Source: JBEKTW01 sp963727845 (GTDB taxonomy: Bacteria > Bacteroidota > Ignavibacteria > UBA10030 > SZUA-254). From it: 64,000 nt of DNA. Location of the stretch: positions 1,054,001 to 1,118,000 of the forward strand of contig CAVSHI010000003.1 of assembly GCA_963727845.1 (NCBI GenBank). The letters are read 5' to 3'. Under the pieces are notes generated by a model, which was given only the letters and a program-made list of their open reading frames with translations, was not told the DNA's origin and did no database searches. Positions 43,766 to 53,159 of the stretch are shown piece after piece (within the stretch, counting starts at the first letter, position 1; every line of letters starts with the position of its first letter). A program made the position numbers and the translations under genes.

Positions 43766-45271
43766 TCACGGTGTGCGGGTTTCCAGTTTCGCCTTCAATT
43801 GTGAAACAAGCTGTCGTTGTTTTGCATCGACTCTCATACAATCTTCAACGGTTTGATATGCATGAATGACGGTGCTATGGTCGCGTCCACCGAAATGCAA
43901 TCCGATAGTTTTCAAGGAAGAATTTGTGTACTCCTTTGAAAGGTACATTGCAATCTGCCGCGCATTTACAATTTCCTGTTTCCGTGTTTTTGCGCGAATG
44001 AGATCCTCGGGGATTCCCAAATGCTCGCACACAACCCGTTGGATTTCTTCTATTGTGATATGTGTTTTCATCTCTCCGATCACTGAGCTGACGACTTCCT
44101 TTGCAAGGTCGAGAGTGATCATTCTGTTCTCCAGAGACGCGCGGGCGAGAAGTCCGATCAAACAGCCTTCCAGCTCCCGGATATTCGATACGACATTACC
44201 GGCGATGAACTCAACAATCTCGTGCGATAACTCGACGCCGGCATCTGCAATTTTCTTCTGTAGAATCGCGATACGCATCTCCAGATCGGGCGGCTGAATG
44301 TCGGCCGTAAGCCCCCACTGAAAGCGGGAGATAAGGCGTTCGTTAAGCCCCTGCAGGTCTTTCGGTGGACGGTCGCACGACAGAACAATCTGTTTTCCCT
44401 GTTGATGAAGAGCGTTGAACGTGTGAAAGAAATAATCCTGTGTTTTCTCTTTGCCCGTGAAGAACTGAATGTCGTCAACGATCAGCAGGTCGACGCTGCG
44501 ATAGAAAGACGAGAATTTACTGACGCTGTCCTTTTGGATCGCGTCGACAAAATCGACGGTGAACTTCTCGCTTGACACGTACAGCACGCGGGGATAAGGG
44601 CGCGCCCGCAGGATGTGATTTCCGATAGCATGAACCAAATGTGTTTTTCCGAGGCCGACACCGCCGTAAATGACGAGTGGATTAAAAGAAGTCCCGCCGG
44701 GGTTATTGGCGACGGCCAGCGCGGCAGCGCGAGCGAACTGATTGCTTTCACCTTTGATGTAGTTCTCAAAGGTATACCTGGGATTGAGGAATGAATCGAT
44801 GGGAGATTGCTTCACCGTGCCAAGGGGAGCTCGTGCAGGAGGATCCGGAACGGAAGCGGTTGTGTCGGTCGGCGGCTGTGACATGAATCGAAGTTCCGTC
44901 GAGTTCGCGATCAAGGCGGCGAGATTTGGATTCTCTTCCGCCTCTTCTGTTTCGGCCTCGGTGATCACGTATTCAATTGCAACCTCAGTGCCGATGACTT
45001 GCGTCAATGCCTCGTTGAGGAGCGAGAAATAGTGTTCCTCGAGCCATTCGTAGAAAAACTGGCTCGGAACCTGAATTGCGAACCGGTCGCGTTCGAATCG
45101 CAAGGGAACGATGGGTTCAAACCACGTCTTGAAACTCTGGTTGTTTGTTCGCTCCCGGATGATATTCAGACATTCCTGCCACGCTTTCTGGGCCGATTGT
45201 TCAGCGAGGGGTTGTTCACCCAGCTCCTGATACTCGTTTTCTGAGAGTCCCGAAGAATTGTTCATATCCAT
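43766..45271 (-). CDS. dnaA: chromosomal replication initiator DnaA
   Basis: AAA+ initiator that binds DnaA boxes and opens oriC. The 501-residue protein has an N-terminal helicase-contact domain (WQECLNIIRERTNNQSFKTWF), a variable linker rich in acidic and Pro residues, the P-loop GGVGLGKT at 203-210, Walker B LLIVDDIQFFTGKEKTQ, and the DNA-binding domain IV with ARQIAMYLSKEYTNSSLKTIG and GGRDHSTVIHA. No Shine-Dalgarno is evident at ATG 45271; the third residue is an alternative Met. Confidence 0.97.
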   Translation of the reverse strand: MDMNNSSGLSENEYQELGEQPLAEQSAQKAWQECLNIIRERTNNQSFKTWFEPIVPLRFERDRFAIQVPSQFFYEWLEEHYFSLLNEALTQVIGTEVAIEYVITEAETEEAEENPNLAALIANSTELRFMSQPPTDTTASVPDPPARAPLGTVKQSPIDSFLNPRYTFENYIKGESNQFARAAALAVANNPGGTSFNPLVIYGGVGLGKTHLVHAIGNHILRARPYPRVLYVSSEKFTVDFVDAIQKDSVSKFSSFYRSVDLLIVDDIQFFTGKEKTQDYFFHTFNALHQQGKQIVLSCDRPPKDLQGLNERLISRFQWGLTADIQPPDLEMRIAILQKKIADAGVELSHEIVEFIAGNVVSNIRELEGCLIGLLARASLENRMITLDLAKEVVSSVIGEMKTHITIEEIQRVVCEHLGIPEDLIRAKTRKQEIVNARQIAMYLSKEYTNSSLKTIGLHFGGRDHSTVIHAYQTVEDCMRVDAKQRQLVSQLKAKLETRTP

Positions 45272-45600
45272 AGCAAAGATTCTACTGAAAATTAAGGAGG
45301 TTAGAGAGGTTTACGCGTGTTGTACACACGTTATCAACCGAAATATTAACAAACCGACTACTGGGAAGCATTGACACAGGCAGCCATGAGTCGCTCGAAA
45401 CTGATCCCCCGAAAAAAGTAACTTTAGGCAGCACAATAAATCGAGTACAGGTTGTTCACATTTTACTTGAGATAAAAATTGCTTCTGAACGGCAAAATTT
45501 CAAAGAAAACACTCCGGCAAACAGGTTATTCACAATTTGTCAACAGCAGGATTTCTTTCAATGTCCCCGTGTAGTATACAAAGTTTTGACCTCTACCGCA
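45272..45600. other. putative replication origin upstream of dnaA
   Basis: The 485-bp gap upstream of dnaA carries TTATTCACA at 45526-45534, a perfect DnaA box, and three weaker ones in the same direction: TTGTTCACA at 45452-45460, TTGTACACA at 45320-45328 and TTATCAACC at 45331-45339. AT-rich DNA (GATAAAAATTGCTT, AAAATTTCAAAGAAAAC) lies between. The remainder to 45756 shows no gene. oriC location beside dnaA is common but not proven here; the dnaA-dnaN gap is the alternative. Confidence 0.55.
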
Positions 45601-45756
45601 AGTAAAAAAAAGAGGATTACTGAAAAGAGAGCGTATGCGCGGGATGAATTCAGGAAAACCGCAGCGATAGGCCCGGATCGGTTCCGGAACAATGGTGGTA
45701 TTGAAACAAAAAAGTCCACCCAATTTCTTGAGTGGACTCTTTTGCGAACATCATTC

Positions 45757-46485
45757 TCATTCGCCCGTGATCTTACTCAATCTTGCCTTTGCCTTTTTCA
45801 CATAGGGGCTCGCCGGATATTTCTCGATGAGTTTCTTGTATTCTTCTCGTGCTTTCGCTTTGCTCCCCATTGCGAGATAGCAGTTGGCGACCATCATCTG
45901 CGCATCATCCTTCTTGGAAGAGCGGTTGAAAGAAAAAACCTTTTGAAAATGCTCGATGGCGCTCTGATAATTCTTCTGCGCGAACTCGCACTCACCTATC
46001 CAGTAGTAACAGTGGTCTTCGAGAGAACCGGGGTTGGAGTCAAGGACAGCCTGGAACGTGGATTGCGCCTCGCCGTAATTGCGCGCCCGGAATAATTTCA
46101 AACCCTCCTGGTAGGCAACATTGGGATCGGTAACCGCGGGAGTTTGCGGTATGGTAATCGCTGCAGCCGGCGTAGGGGGCGGTGGCGGTGGAATCGCTTT
46201 TATTTTTTCACGGAGGTCGGCGTTTTCGGTTTCGAGTTGTGCCGAATGTGCCGCCGCCATGCGATTGTCTTGTTGCAATTTATCGATTTGCAATTTCAAG
46301 GAGTCATTCTCCTGCCTTTGCCGGGCCATTTCTTTTCGCAGCGCGTCCGTGGCGTTCGGTTGAGGCAGAACGCGTTTGTCGCTCTGGCTGGAAGAGCATC
46401 CCAGGATGAGCAGAGGACAGATAATGGCAAAAGTGAACGGAACGAGGGTGTGGAACCAAGGCAGTACTTTTCGATGCTTATTCAT
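45757..46485 (-). CDS. CpoB/YbgF-like lipoprotein
   Basis: A 242-residue lipoprotein: signal sequence with lipobox ILGC followed by SSSQS. A coiled-coil stretch at about 44-95 (LRKEMARQRQENDSLKLQIDKL), a Pro-rich linker (PPPPPPTPAAA) and a C-terminal three-TPR domain (AYQEGLKLFRARNYGEAQSTF onward) reproduce the layout of CpoB/YbgF, the Tol-Pal-associated periplasmic protein. Pal and tolB are not adjacent. Function in envelope constriction is inferred from architecture. Confidence 0.78.
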   Translation of the reverse strand: MNKHRKVLPWFHTLVPFTFAIICPLLILGCSSSQSDKRVLPQPNATDALRKEMARQRQENDSLKLQIDKLQQDNRMAAAHSAQLETENADLREKIKAIPPPPPPTPAAAITIPQTPAVTDPNVAYQEGLKLFRARNYGEAQSTFQAVLDSNPGSLEDHCYYWIGECEFAQKNYQSAIEHFQKVFSFNRSSKKDDAQMMVANCYLAMGSKAKAREEYKKLIEKYPASPYVKKAKARLSKITGE

Positions 46486-46780
46486 GCGAGATACTCCCGT
46501 GATTATTATGTATTTTGTTGTTCAAGCTGCCGCTAATGTAAAGAAAAGAGTATAGAAAGTCAAGAAATTCTGCGAGGACGGCGGACGGGCGGTAGACGGT
46601 TCAGCATCAATGGTTACGTGCCATCCCTTAAACCGATTCAGAAAGGCATTCTTACCCCGATTCCGGCCCCGAATGGGAAAAATCCGACCGCCCGACCGCA
46701 GGCCGGCGAGCGGGGGCAGTCTGACAGTTGTGGAGAGGGCGGGGTCACTCAAGACCGATCGAGCGTTTCACGAGGATCCC
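46486..46780. other. gap without a gene
   Basis: This 295-bp gap between two reverse-strand genes contains GC-rich, repeat-like DNA (CCGACCGCCCGACCGCAGGC near 46687) and no open frame that looks coding. No clear promoter was seen on either strand. Confidence 0.4.
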
Positions 46781-48532
46781 CTATTGTTCCGTTTTGGCTT
46801 TTGATTTGATCAACACTCCCACGATCTCTCTCAGCAATTCTCCCGAGTTGCTCCCTTCGATTTTCCAGATGTATTCCGGAGTGAATGACCAGCGATATTG
46901 TACTCTTTGGATAATCGATTCCCGCGCGGCCAGGATGATCGGGCACGAAGATGAACCGACGAGCCGGTCGAGTGAGGTTGCCCAGACCTTGTTTTCAAGT
47001 TCAAGCGGTCCCACCTCATCGATGATAACAAGGTCGCAAGCGCCCAATGAGGATGGATCGAGCGAAGCCTGGCCGAACCGTATTCCGTCATCAAGGAATA
47101 TCCATTCGCCGATTTTGATACCGGCACCGTTCGGTTCATTGCGGCAGAGAGGGACGTGTTCCCCCGTTTGGATGTTCACGACGTCATAGCCGATTGGCAC
47201 CGAGTCCTTTCTCACGACCGGAGAAAGAATTCCGCCAACACAATAGTGTAATTGTCGATATTCTTCAGCAAGCTTCGCGAGCAGACTTGTTTTTCCTGCG
47301 CCACGATCACCGGTGACGATGAAGATATTTTTCGATGTGGATTCTCTCGGAGCGATGTCCGTCAATCGATGTTTCGCGATAAGAAGAAGTCTGGAGAGCG
47401 AGGTGACCGGATGACGTAACACATTACGCTCTTCGCCAAGCGAAGCGATCAATGTCGGAAGGGCATCGAAAGCGACTTCCATCGCCGTGGCAAGCTGTCC
47501 GAATCCACGCCGGAGAACCCAGCCGATGATCTTCGGGTTGCGCAGCTCGATGCTGACGACGTTGAATGCGACGACCATGAAGACCGCTCTTAAACTCATC
47601 TGCAGGCCGATGAGGATTCCACTCCACGTCCAACCCGGCTGTTTGCTTGTAAATTCGCCGAGCAAGAAACCGGCGAGAACAGTCACAGCGATGAGTCCGA
47701 CCCACATCCCCGGCTTCGAAAACCGCTTCCAGGAGGTCGGGTAGCGTGTCACCACGAGAACGGTGTATGCTCCGACGAGGCTCGACGACCATAAAAGCGA
47801 GAGGCTGCCGATCACAAGAAGCATCGGCGGAATGGCTACGACGTTCAGAATCAGTAACCACGTCGAGAACCGCTGTGAAGAGTTGACCGGTTGCAGCGAA
47901 AACACCGCCCCGCGAACTGCCAAGGGCGAAGGCGCAAGAGTGTTCGCGGCCGCATTCTTTCCGATAGCGATACCAAGGAACGCAGCGCAGAACCCGAAAA
48001 GTACGTTCAGCGCCAGAAACGATCCAAGAGCCTCGTATGGATTAAGACTTTGAATGCCGAGGCTTTTTGCGGCGATTTTATACGCTTCGACATAGAGAGT
48101 GGTAATATTCCATCCGTATGCGATGAGCAGGTTGACGACAGATTGAACGAAGGGCAGGCAGACAGCGATTCCACTTCCCATCACAACACCGATCGAGGTC
48201 CCTCTCGAAATTCGCACAAACACTTCGAGCGCGACGGCTTCGGTCAGAATCCCGATCATTGGACCAATGATGACCGCGCTGGGCGAAATCGATTTCATCA
48301 GCGCGCACACAACTCCGGCGCGCCAGATCAGTCCCTTCTCCATCCACAGGGAATGTCCGCCCACGAGCAATGCTACGCCGATGGCAGAAAGGATGGTGCC
48401 GGTGAGCGGCACCCGGAGATTGTGGAGAAAACTCCCGACGATAATCTCGATTGAGCCCCACACGCTGCCGAGCAATGCAGCTTTCGCCCAGACCGGGTTG
48501 AGATTCTTGTGGGCAACCTCTCTCGAGAGCAA
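46781..48532 (-). CDS. multi-span membrane protein fused to a THEP1-like NTPase
   Basis: A 583-residue fusion. Residues 17-350 hold about ten hydrophobic segments. The first part (GSVWGSIEIIVGSFLHNLRV, ISPSAVIIGPMIGILTEA) resembles the substrate-binding S component of ECF vitamin transporters. The second (230-360, with FGQLATAMEVAFDALP) resembles a T-component-like coupling region. From about 400 a nucleotide-binding domain of the THEP1/DUF265 type follows: P-loop GDRGAGKT at 408-415, CVGGILSPVVRK, and Walker B DLVIIDEVGPLEL. There is no ABC signature, so it is not a normal ECF ATPase. Transport of a vitamin or metal powered or gated by the NTPase is an inference. The start ATG lies 76 bp after the upstream amidohydrolase stop. 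Confidence 0.7.
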   Translation of the reverse strand: MLSREVAHKNLNPVWAKAALLGSVWGSIEIIVGSFLHNLRVPLTGTILSAIGVALLVGGHSLWMEKGLIWRAGVVCALMKSISPSAVIIGPMIGILTEAVALEVFVRISRGTSIGVVMGSGIAVCLPFVQSVVNLLIAYGWNITTLYVEAYKIAAKSLGIQSLNPYEALGSFLALNVLFGFCAAFLGIAIGKNAAANTLAPSPLAVRGAVFSLQPVNSSQRFSTWLLILNVVAIPPMLLVIGSLSLLWSSSLVGAYTVLVVTRYPTSWKRFSKPGMWVGLIAVTVLAGFLLGEFTSKQPGWTWSGILIGLQMSLRAVFMVVAFNVVSIELRNPKIIGWVLRRGFGQLATAMEVAFDALPTLIASLGEERNVLRHPVTSLSRLLLIAKHRLTDIAPRESTSKNIFIVTGDRGAGKTSLLAKLAEEYRQLHYCVGGILSPVVRKDSVPIGYDVVNIQTGEHVPLCRNEPNGAGIKIGEWIFLDDGIRFGQASLDPSSLGACDLVIIDEVGPLELENKVWATSLDRLVGSSSCPIILAARESIIQRVQYRWSFTPEYIWKIEGSNSGELLREIVGVLIKSKAKTEQ

Positions 48533-48608
48533 TGGCGGATCTTTCCTACGCCAATTAAAAAATCAAAATGAAAAAGTAAAAAATGTTCTGGCGCATCTCA
48601 CAATCACC

Positions 48609-49952
48609 CTACTTCCCAATTCCCAGTCTTTTGTACTTCTCCTTATACTTCTCATACAACCGCGTGTGTCTGCTGGAAAGCGAGATGCTCTTTCCCTGGA
48701 TGAATTCCATTTGCACATTCGACGTTATTTCCAGCGGGTCGCCGGTGGTGACGATGAGCGTTGCGTCTTTACCGACCTCAATTGAGCCGACCCGGTCGGC
48801 GATGCCAAGAATCTGTGCGGGGTACAATGTCACGGCTTTCAGCGCCTCATCTTTCGGCAATCCGTAGGAGGCTGCCATTGCCGCATGGTACGGCAGGTTG
48901 CGCTCATTCGAAGGGTCGGCGTCGCCGGCGATGCAGAACTGAACGCCCGCGCTGTAGAGTTTCCCGGGCAGCGACATCGGGTCATCGTAAGCTTCCCAGC
49001 GCCGCCACGGCGTGCGCAGCATGGGATTGACGATGACGGGGACGTGCTTTGCCTTCAATAGTTCCGCAGCACGCCACGTGTCATAACCGCCCATGATAAC
49101 CAGCTTCACGCCTTCCTGCTCTGCCCATGCGACGGCCGCTTGAATCTGCTGGATTTCTTCCGCCTGCATCAATACAGGGATCTTCCCGTCGAGCGCCGGA
49201 GCCATCGCTTCCCAGCGAACATCGGTCTTGTGATACGGCGTGTTTTGCGAGGACTCGGCACGCTTTGCCTTCAAGTACGAGCGCGCATCCCGGAACGCGG
49301 TCTGGAGATCGGTGAGCGCCTTATCGCGGGCCTTCTTCTGGTCCTCTTCAGACCGGCGTTCCCACCACGCGTGGTTGATCGTCATCGACGGCCAATTGAC
49401 CACGAGGCCGGCCGGCGCCTTGAACGTCATTTCTTCCCACGTCCATCCGTCCAGTTCAATGACGGCCGAGGTTCCGCTGATCATGTCGCCGTCGGGCATT
49501 GTCATCGCGAGCGTAACGCCGTTGGCGCGGGAAACGGGGATGATCTCGCTTTCGGGATTCACCGCAACTTCCGCGCGTACGTTGGGGTTGACCGCGCCGG
49601 TTTCGGTGATATCCTGTGTCGCCCGCACCGATCCGATTTCGACGAGTCCGACTGTGGTATGCGCATCGATCATGCCTGGATAAATGTGTTTCCCCTTGAC
49701 GTCGATTGTTTCTGTTCCTTTCGGAAGATCTACGTTCGTGCCCAGGGCGACGATCTTCCCCTTGTCGAATAAAATCGTCCCGCTCTCGATAACCGGGCCG
49801 CCGACCGTGTGAATAGTCCCACCGACGAGGGCGATCGGATGATCCTGCGCCTTCGCGGGGATTTCGGACGCGCGCAGCAGCGGGTGGAATCCGATTAAGA
49901 ATGCGATTCCCCAAATCATGAAATGGCGTGTGGTAACTGATTGGATAAACAT
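48609..49952 (-). CDS. exported amidohydrolase-family protein with altered metal site
   Basis: A 447-residue amidohydrolase-fold protein with an export signal (TRHFMIWGIAFLIGFHPLL). The N-terminal beta-sandwich and TIM-barrel start (IALVGGTIHTVGGPV, YPGMIDAHTTVGL) are clear. The metal motif HxH is HTT (His98, Thr100), so one ligand is lost. Late landmarks CIAGDADPSNERNLPYHA and GSIEVGKDATLIV match imidazolonepropionase-like members. The ATG at 49952 has GGAGG nine bases upstream and lies just after the stop of the 1031-residue gene, so they form an operon. Catalytic activity is doubtful. Confidence 0.78.
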   Translation of the reverse strand: MFIQSVTTRHFMIWGIAFLIGFHPLLRASEIPAKAQDHPIALVGGTIHTVGGPVIESGTILFDKGKIVALGTNVDLPKGTETIDVKGKHIYPGMIDAHTTVGLVEIGSVRATQDITETGAVNPNVRAEVAVNPESEIIPVSRANGVTLAMTMPDGDMISGTSAVIELDGWTWEEMTFKAPAGLVVNWPSMTINHAWWERRSEEDQKKARDKALTDLQTAFRDARSYLKAKRAESSQNTPYHKTDVRWEAMAPALDGKIPVLMQAEEIQQIQAAVAWAEQEGVKLVIMGGYDTWRAAELLKAKHVPVIVNPMLRTPWRRWEAYDDPMSLPGKLYSAGVQFCIAGDADPSNERNLPYHAAMAASYGLPKDEALKAVTLYPAQILGIADRVGSIEVGKDATLIVTTGDPLEITSNVQMEFIQGKSISLSSRHTRLYEKYKEKYKRLGIGK

Positions 49953-49953
49953 G

Positions 49954-52900
49954 TTAGTTGCCCTCCTTTCCCCGGGCTCCGTCATCGCCGTTCGCGCCCT
50001 CTCTCGGTCGTCTCGGCATTTCCGGTTTCTTTACTCCGCCCTCCGGTTTCTTTTCGGCCAACATCTTCTGGATGAGCGTTGCCCGTTCCTTTCGAACCTC
50101 CTCGTTCATTTTCCGGTCTTCGTCTCTGTCAAAATACTTTCTGCCGTCGATCCAGGTTTGCTCACAGATGGAATACGTTGAAAGAGGGCTCCCGCTCCAG
50201 ATGACGAAGTCGGCGTCTTTTCCCGGCTCAAGTGAGCCGACGCGGTTGTCGATGCGCAATTGTTTCGCAGGGTTCAGCGTCACGAACTTCAGCGCTTCTT
50301 CCTCGCTCACACCGCCGTACTTCACCGCCTTCGCGGCCTCCGTATTCAACCGGCGGGCTTGTTCATCGCTGTCGGAATTGTACGAGACGACGACCGTCGC
50401 GTCGTGCATAAGCGCGCCGTTGTACGGAATGGCATCATAGACTTCGAATTTGTATGCCCACCAATCGCTGAACGTGGACGCTCCCGCTCCGTGTTTGGCA
50501 AGCTGGTCGGCGATTTTGTATCCCTCGAGCACATGCTGAAACGTCCCGATGCGGAATCCGAAATCCTCCGCCACACGCATGAGCATTTCGATTTCATCCT
50601 GGCGGTATGAGTGGGCGTGAACGAGCCGGTAGCCGTGAAGAATTTCGACGACCGCGTCCAGTTCGAGGTCGCGTCGTACGGGGATGTGCCTCTTGCCGTC
50701 CTGGAATTCCTTCGTTGCCTTTTCATAGTCGAGTGCGGCGTGGAACTCATCACGAATAATTTGTTCGACACCTTCACGGGTTTGGGGATACCGTCCCCCG
50801 GAGCCGCCACCCCAGTTGCTTTCCTTTGGATTCTCTCCGAGAGCGAACTTAATTCCGGGCGGGGCGCCTTCAAACTTCATCTCCTCCGGCAACATGCCCC
50901 AGCGGAGTTTTATCACCTGATTCTGCCCGCCGATGGGGTTAGCCGATCCGTGGAGTACGTTGGCGGCAGTCGTGCCGCCAGCAAGCTCCCGGTAGACGGC
51001 AATATCATAGGGATCGATCACGTCGCCGATGCGGACTTCGGCTGTAATTGTTTTCCCCGTTTCGTTCACGCCGCCTTCAACCGCCGTATGCGAGTGGCAG
51101 TCGATGACTCCCGGGGTCACATGTTTCCCGCCGGCGTTGATGACCAGCGCATCTGAGGGCGCTTTCAGGTTCTGTCCGACCTTTTGAATCTTACCATGTT
51201 CAATGAGAACGTCGCCGTGTTGTATCGTTCCCTCCGGGCCGCACGTCCAGACGGTAGCGTCCTTCACGAGGATGCTTGCCGGTTGTTCGGGAGGTTTCGC
51301 TCTGCCGAATGAACCCGGCGGGTACACGGGGCCGAACGAAGCCATCGCCGGCGGTTTCGGTTTTGACGTATCGGGTTCCTGCTTGAACGGACTCTTGCGC
51401 ATTGCGCTCCACGAAAACCCGGAGCCATCCGATAGTTCACCGGTGCCGAGCATTGTCTCGCCGCCAGCCGTCCCTGTCATGCGAATCACGCCCTTCAATC
51501 CGAGCGAATCTCCTGTGAATGAGAATGAGATGCGCATATCGGAGAACGTCACCGTCGAGAATTTCGCTTCTTTTCCCTTTGCCTTTACGGAACCCTCCGG
51601 CTTTTCGATCTCCCCCTTGAGGACGATCGTGAGAGTATCAATGGGAGTGTTTGTAAGGAGCGTTTCCCACGTTCCGCGCGGTTCGAACTCGGGCCGGGGC
51701 TTGACCGGGTATCGTTTTCCATCCACCCAGGTTTCCCGGATTTTTGTTTTCTCGGAAAAGAGGTCTCCATCCGTTACGACGAAGTTTGCCATCTTGCCCT
51801 GTTCGAGCGTCCCGAGCCTTTTCTCGACACCGAAGAGTTTTGCCGGCGTCACTGTCAGCGCGGCAAGTGCGGCTTCGGGTGACAGTCCGCGCTTCACAGC
51901 AGTGCGGAGGTTGCCGAGGAACTTGTCGGCATCTTTCAATTTCGCTGTCGTGAACGCGAAGGTTATTCCGGCTTCCTGGAGTTTTCTTGGATTCTCAGGA
52001 GCCTCATCCCAGTAGCGAAGCTCCTCGAGGTCGATGTTGATCGCCTCTTCGGGTACCTGAACCGAGGGGGCATCCGGGAAGTTCACCGGGAGCAGGATGG
52101 GGGCGCCCGTCTGCTTCACCGCGTCGATTTGACGGTACTCATAGCCGCTTCCGCACATCCAGGATTTCACTGAAAACTCTTTTGCGATCTTCTCCGCGCG
52201 AAGAATGCTGATCTCGTCGGTCGATTCGAACATGATGGGCTGTTTGCCCGCCATGGCATCTTCGAGGGCCGCGAGGTCGCTAACAAACTCTGGCCGTGGC
52301 TCGTTCGGGTATTCGGCAGCGGCCTTCATCGCCATCTTCTGCCACTGTGCGTCGAGCATTGTCTGCCGGATCAATGCGATCGCTCCCATGAGCGAATTCG
52401 GGTATCCGCTGCCGAAACTGATTTCGAACGTAATATCCTGGGCGATATGCGATTTCACGAGAAGCTGGTTGGCGGTCCCGTCTCCGAGACTGAAGAGCGC
52501 CGTGCTGCCTCTGAGAATTCCCATCTGCGGAACGACATGCGCCGTCGTGAATCCGATCCCGCGCATTTTCTCGGCGGCCTTCGGGTCGGGCATGAACAGC
52601 TCATCCGCGTTTTGAGAGGAGAGAACGTTGTCATTCCAGTGTTTCGGTCCACGCTGCTCCGATGCAGCCGGCGCGGCGCGCCGCGAGCGCATTCCTTCCT
52701 GCGCGTCGCCCGGTTGTGGTTTCTTCGGCATCCCGATATCCGAGTAGCTGTCGATGAACCCGGCATAGATTGTCATGCCGGTCATGTCCCAGACGCGGGC
52801 ATCGGGTGGAACCGGAACGTTTGGCCCGACCGCCTCGATGATGCCGCCACGAACGAGGAGCGTTCCCTTCTCAACGACCTTACCCGGCGCCAGCACGATT

Positions 52901-53049
52901 TTTGCATTAACGAATGCATGGACGTCGGGAGTATTTTGGCGGATACCAACTGCCGGTTGAATCTGCGCAGTGCCCACGGCGGATAGCAGGAAAGCCATCA
53001 AGAGAGCGATGCTGCAGAACGCTTTTCGCAACTCAGAAGAGAAATGCAT
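49954..53049 (-). CDS. exported double amidohydrolase, first domain degenerate
   Basis: A 1031-residue exported protein (signal about 5-28). It holds two amidohydrolase domains. The first (about 45-455) has YSD (102-104) where the HxH metal motif should be, so it is probably inactive. A linker domain of about 130 residues, beta-rich (GEIEKPEGSVKAKGKEAKF onward), follows. The second domain (from about 590) keeps TPGVIDCHSHTAVEGG, FALGENPKESNWG with the bridging Lys, VHAHSYRQDEI, FQHVLEGYK and SYNSDSD, a complete metal site. It is probably a periplasmic or surface hydrolase for cyclic amide or peptide substrates. Its stop is two bases from the next start. The C-terminus is rich in Pro, Arg and Gly. 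Confidence 0.82.
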   Translation of the reverse strand: MHFSSELRKAFCSIALLMAFLLSAVGTAQIQPAVGIRQNTPDVHAFVNAKIVLAPGKVVEKGTLLVRGGIIEAVGPNVPVPPDARVWDMTGMTIYAGFIDSYSDIGMPKKPQPGDAQEGMRSRRAAPAASEQRGPKHWNDNVLSSQNADELFMPDPKAAEKMRGIGFTTAHVVPQMGILRGSTALFSLGDGTANQLLVKSHIAQDITFEISFGSGYPNSLMGAIALIRQTMLDAQWQKMAMKAAAEYPNEPRPEFVSDLAALEDAMAGKQPIMFESTDEISILRAEKIAKEFSVKSWMCGSGYEYRQIDAVKQTGAPILLPVNFPDAPSVQVPEEAINIDLEELRYWDEAPENPRKLQEAGITFAFTTAKLKDADKFLGNLRTAVKRGLSPEAALAALTVTPAKLFGVEKRLGTLEQGKMANFVVTDGDLFSEKTKIRETWVDGKRYPVKPRPEFEPRGTWETLLTNTPIDTLTIVLKGEIEKPEGSVKAKGKEAKFSTVTFSDMRISFSFTGDSLGLKGVIRMTGTAGGETMLGTGELSDGSGFSWSAMRKSPFKQEPDTSKPKPPAMASFGPVYPPGSFGRAKPPEQPASILVKDATVWTCGPEGTIQHGDVLIEHGKIQKVGQNLKAPSDALVINAGGKHVTPGVIDCHSHTAVEGGVNETGKTITAEVRIGDVIDPYDIAVYRELAGGTTAANVLHGSANPIGGQNQVIKLRWGMLPEEMKFEGAPPGIKFALGENPKESNWGGGSGGRYPQTREGVEQIIRDEFHAALDYEKATKEFQDGKRHIPVRRDLELDAVVEILHGYRLVHAHSYRQDEIEMLMRVAEDFGFRIGTFQHVLEGYKIADQLAKHGAGASTFSDWWAYKFEVYDAIPYNGALMHDATVVVSYNSDSDEQARRLNTEAAKAVKYGGVSEEEALKFVTLNPAKQLRIDNRVGSLEPGKDADFVIWSGSPLSTYSICEQTWIDGRKYFDRDEDRKMNEEVRKERATLIQKMLAEKKPEGGVKKPEMPRRPREGANGDDGARGKEGN

Positions 53050-53159
53050 GGTGGAACTCCTTCCTATAATAAAGAGATACGCAAGCTCTTGGAGAACCGA
53101 TTTCTATTAACGAATCCCTGATCGGAAGTTTCAAAATAGCGTTTTGGGGAGGGAAAAGC

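Noticed and set aside
43587..43856. Small forward genes between dnaN and dnaA
   Set aside because: Low-complexity Asn/Lys-rich frames without ribosome sites in AT-rich DNA, partly antisense to dnaA.
49072..49086. CACGTG in the amidohydrolase gene as parS
   Set aside because: The flanks (GCCACGTGTC) do not match the consensus.
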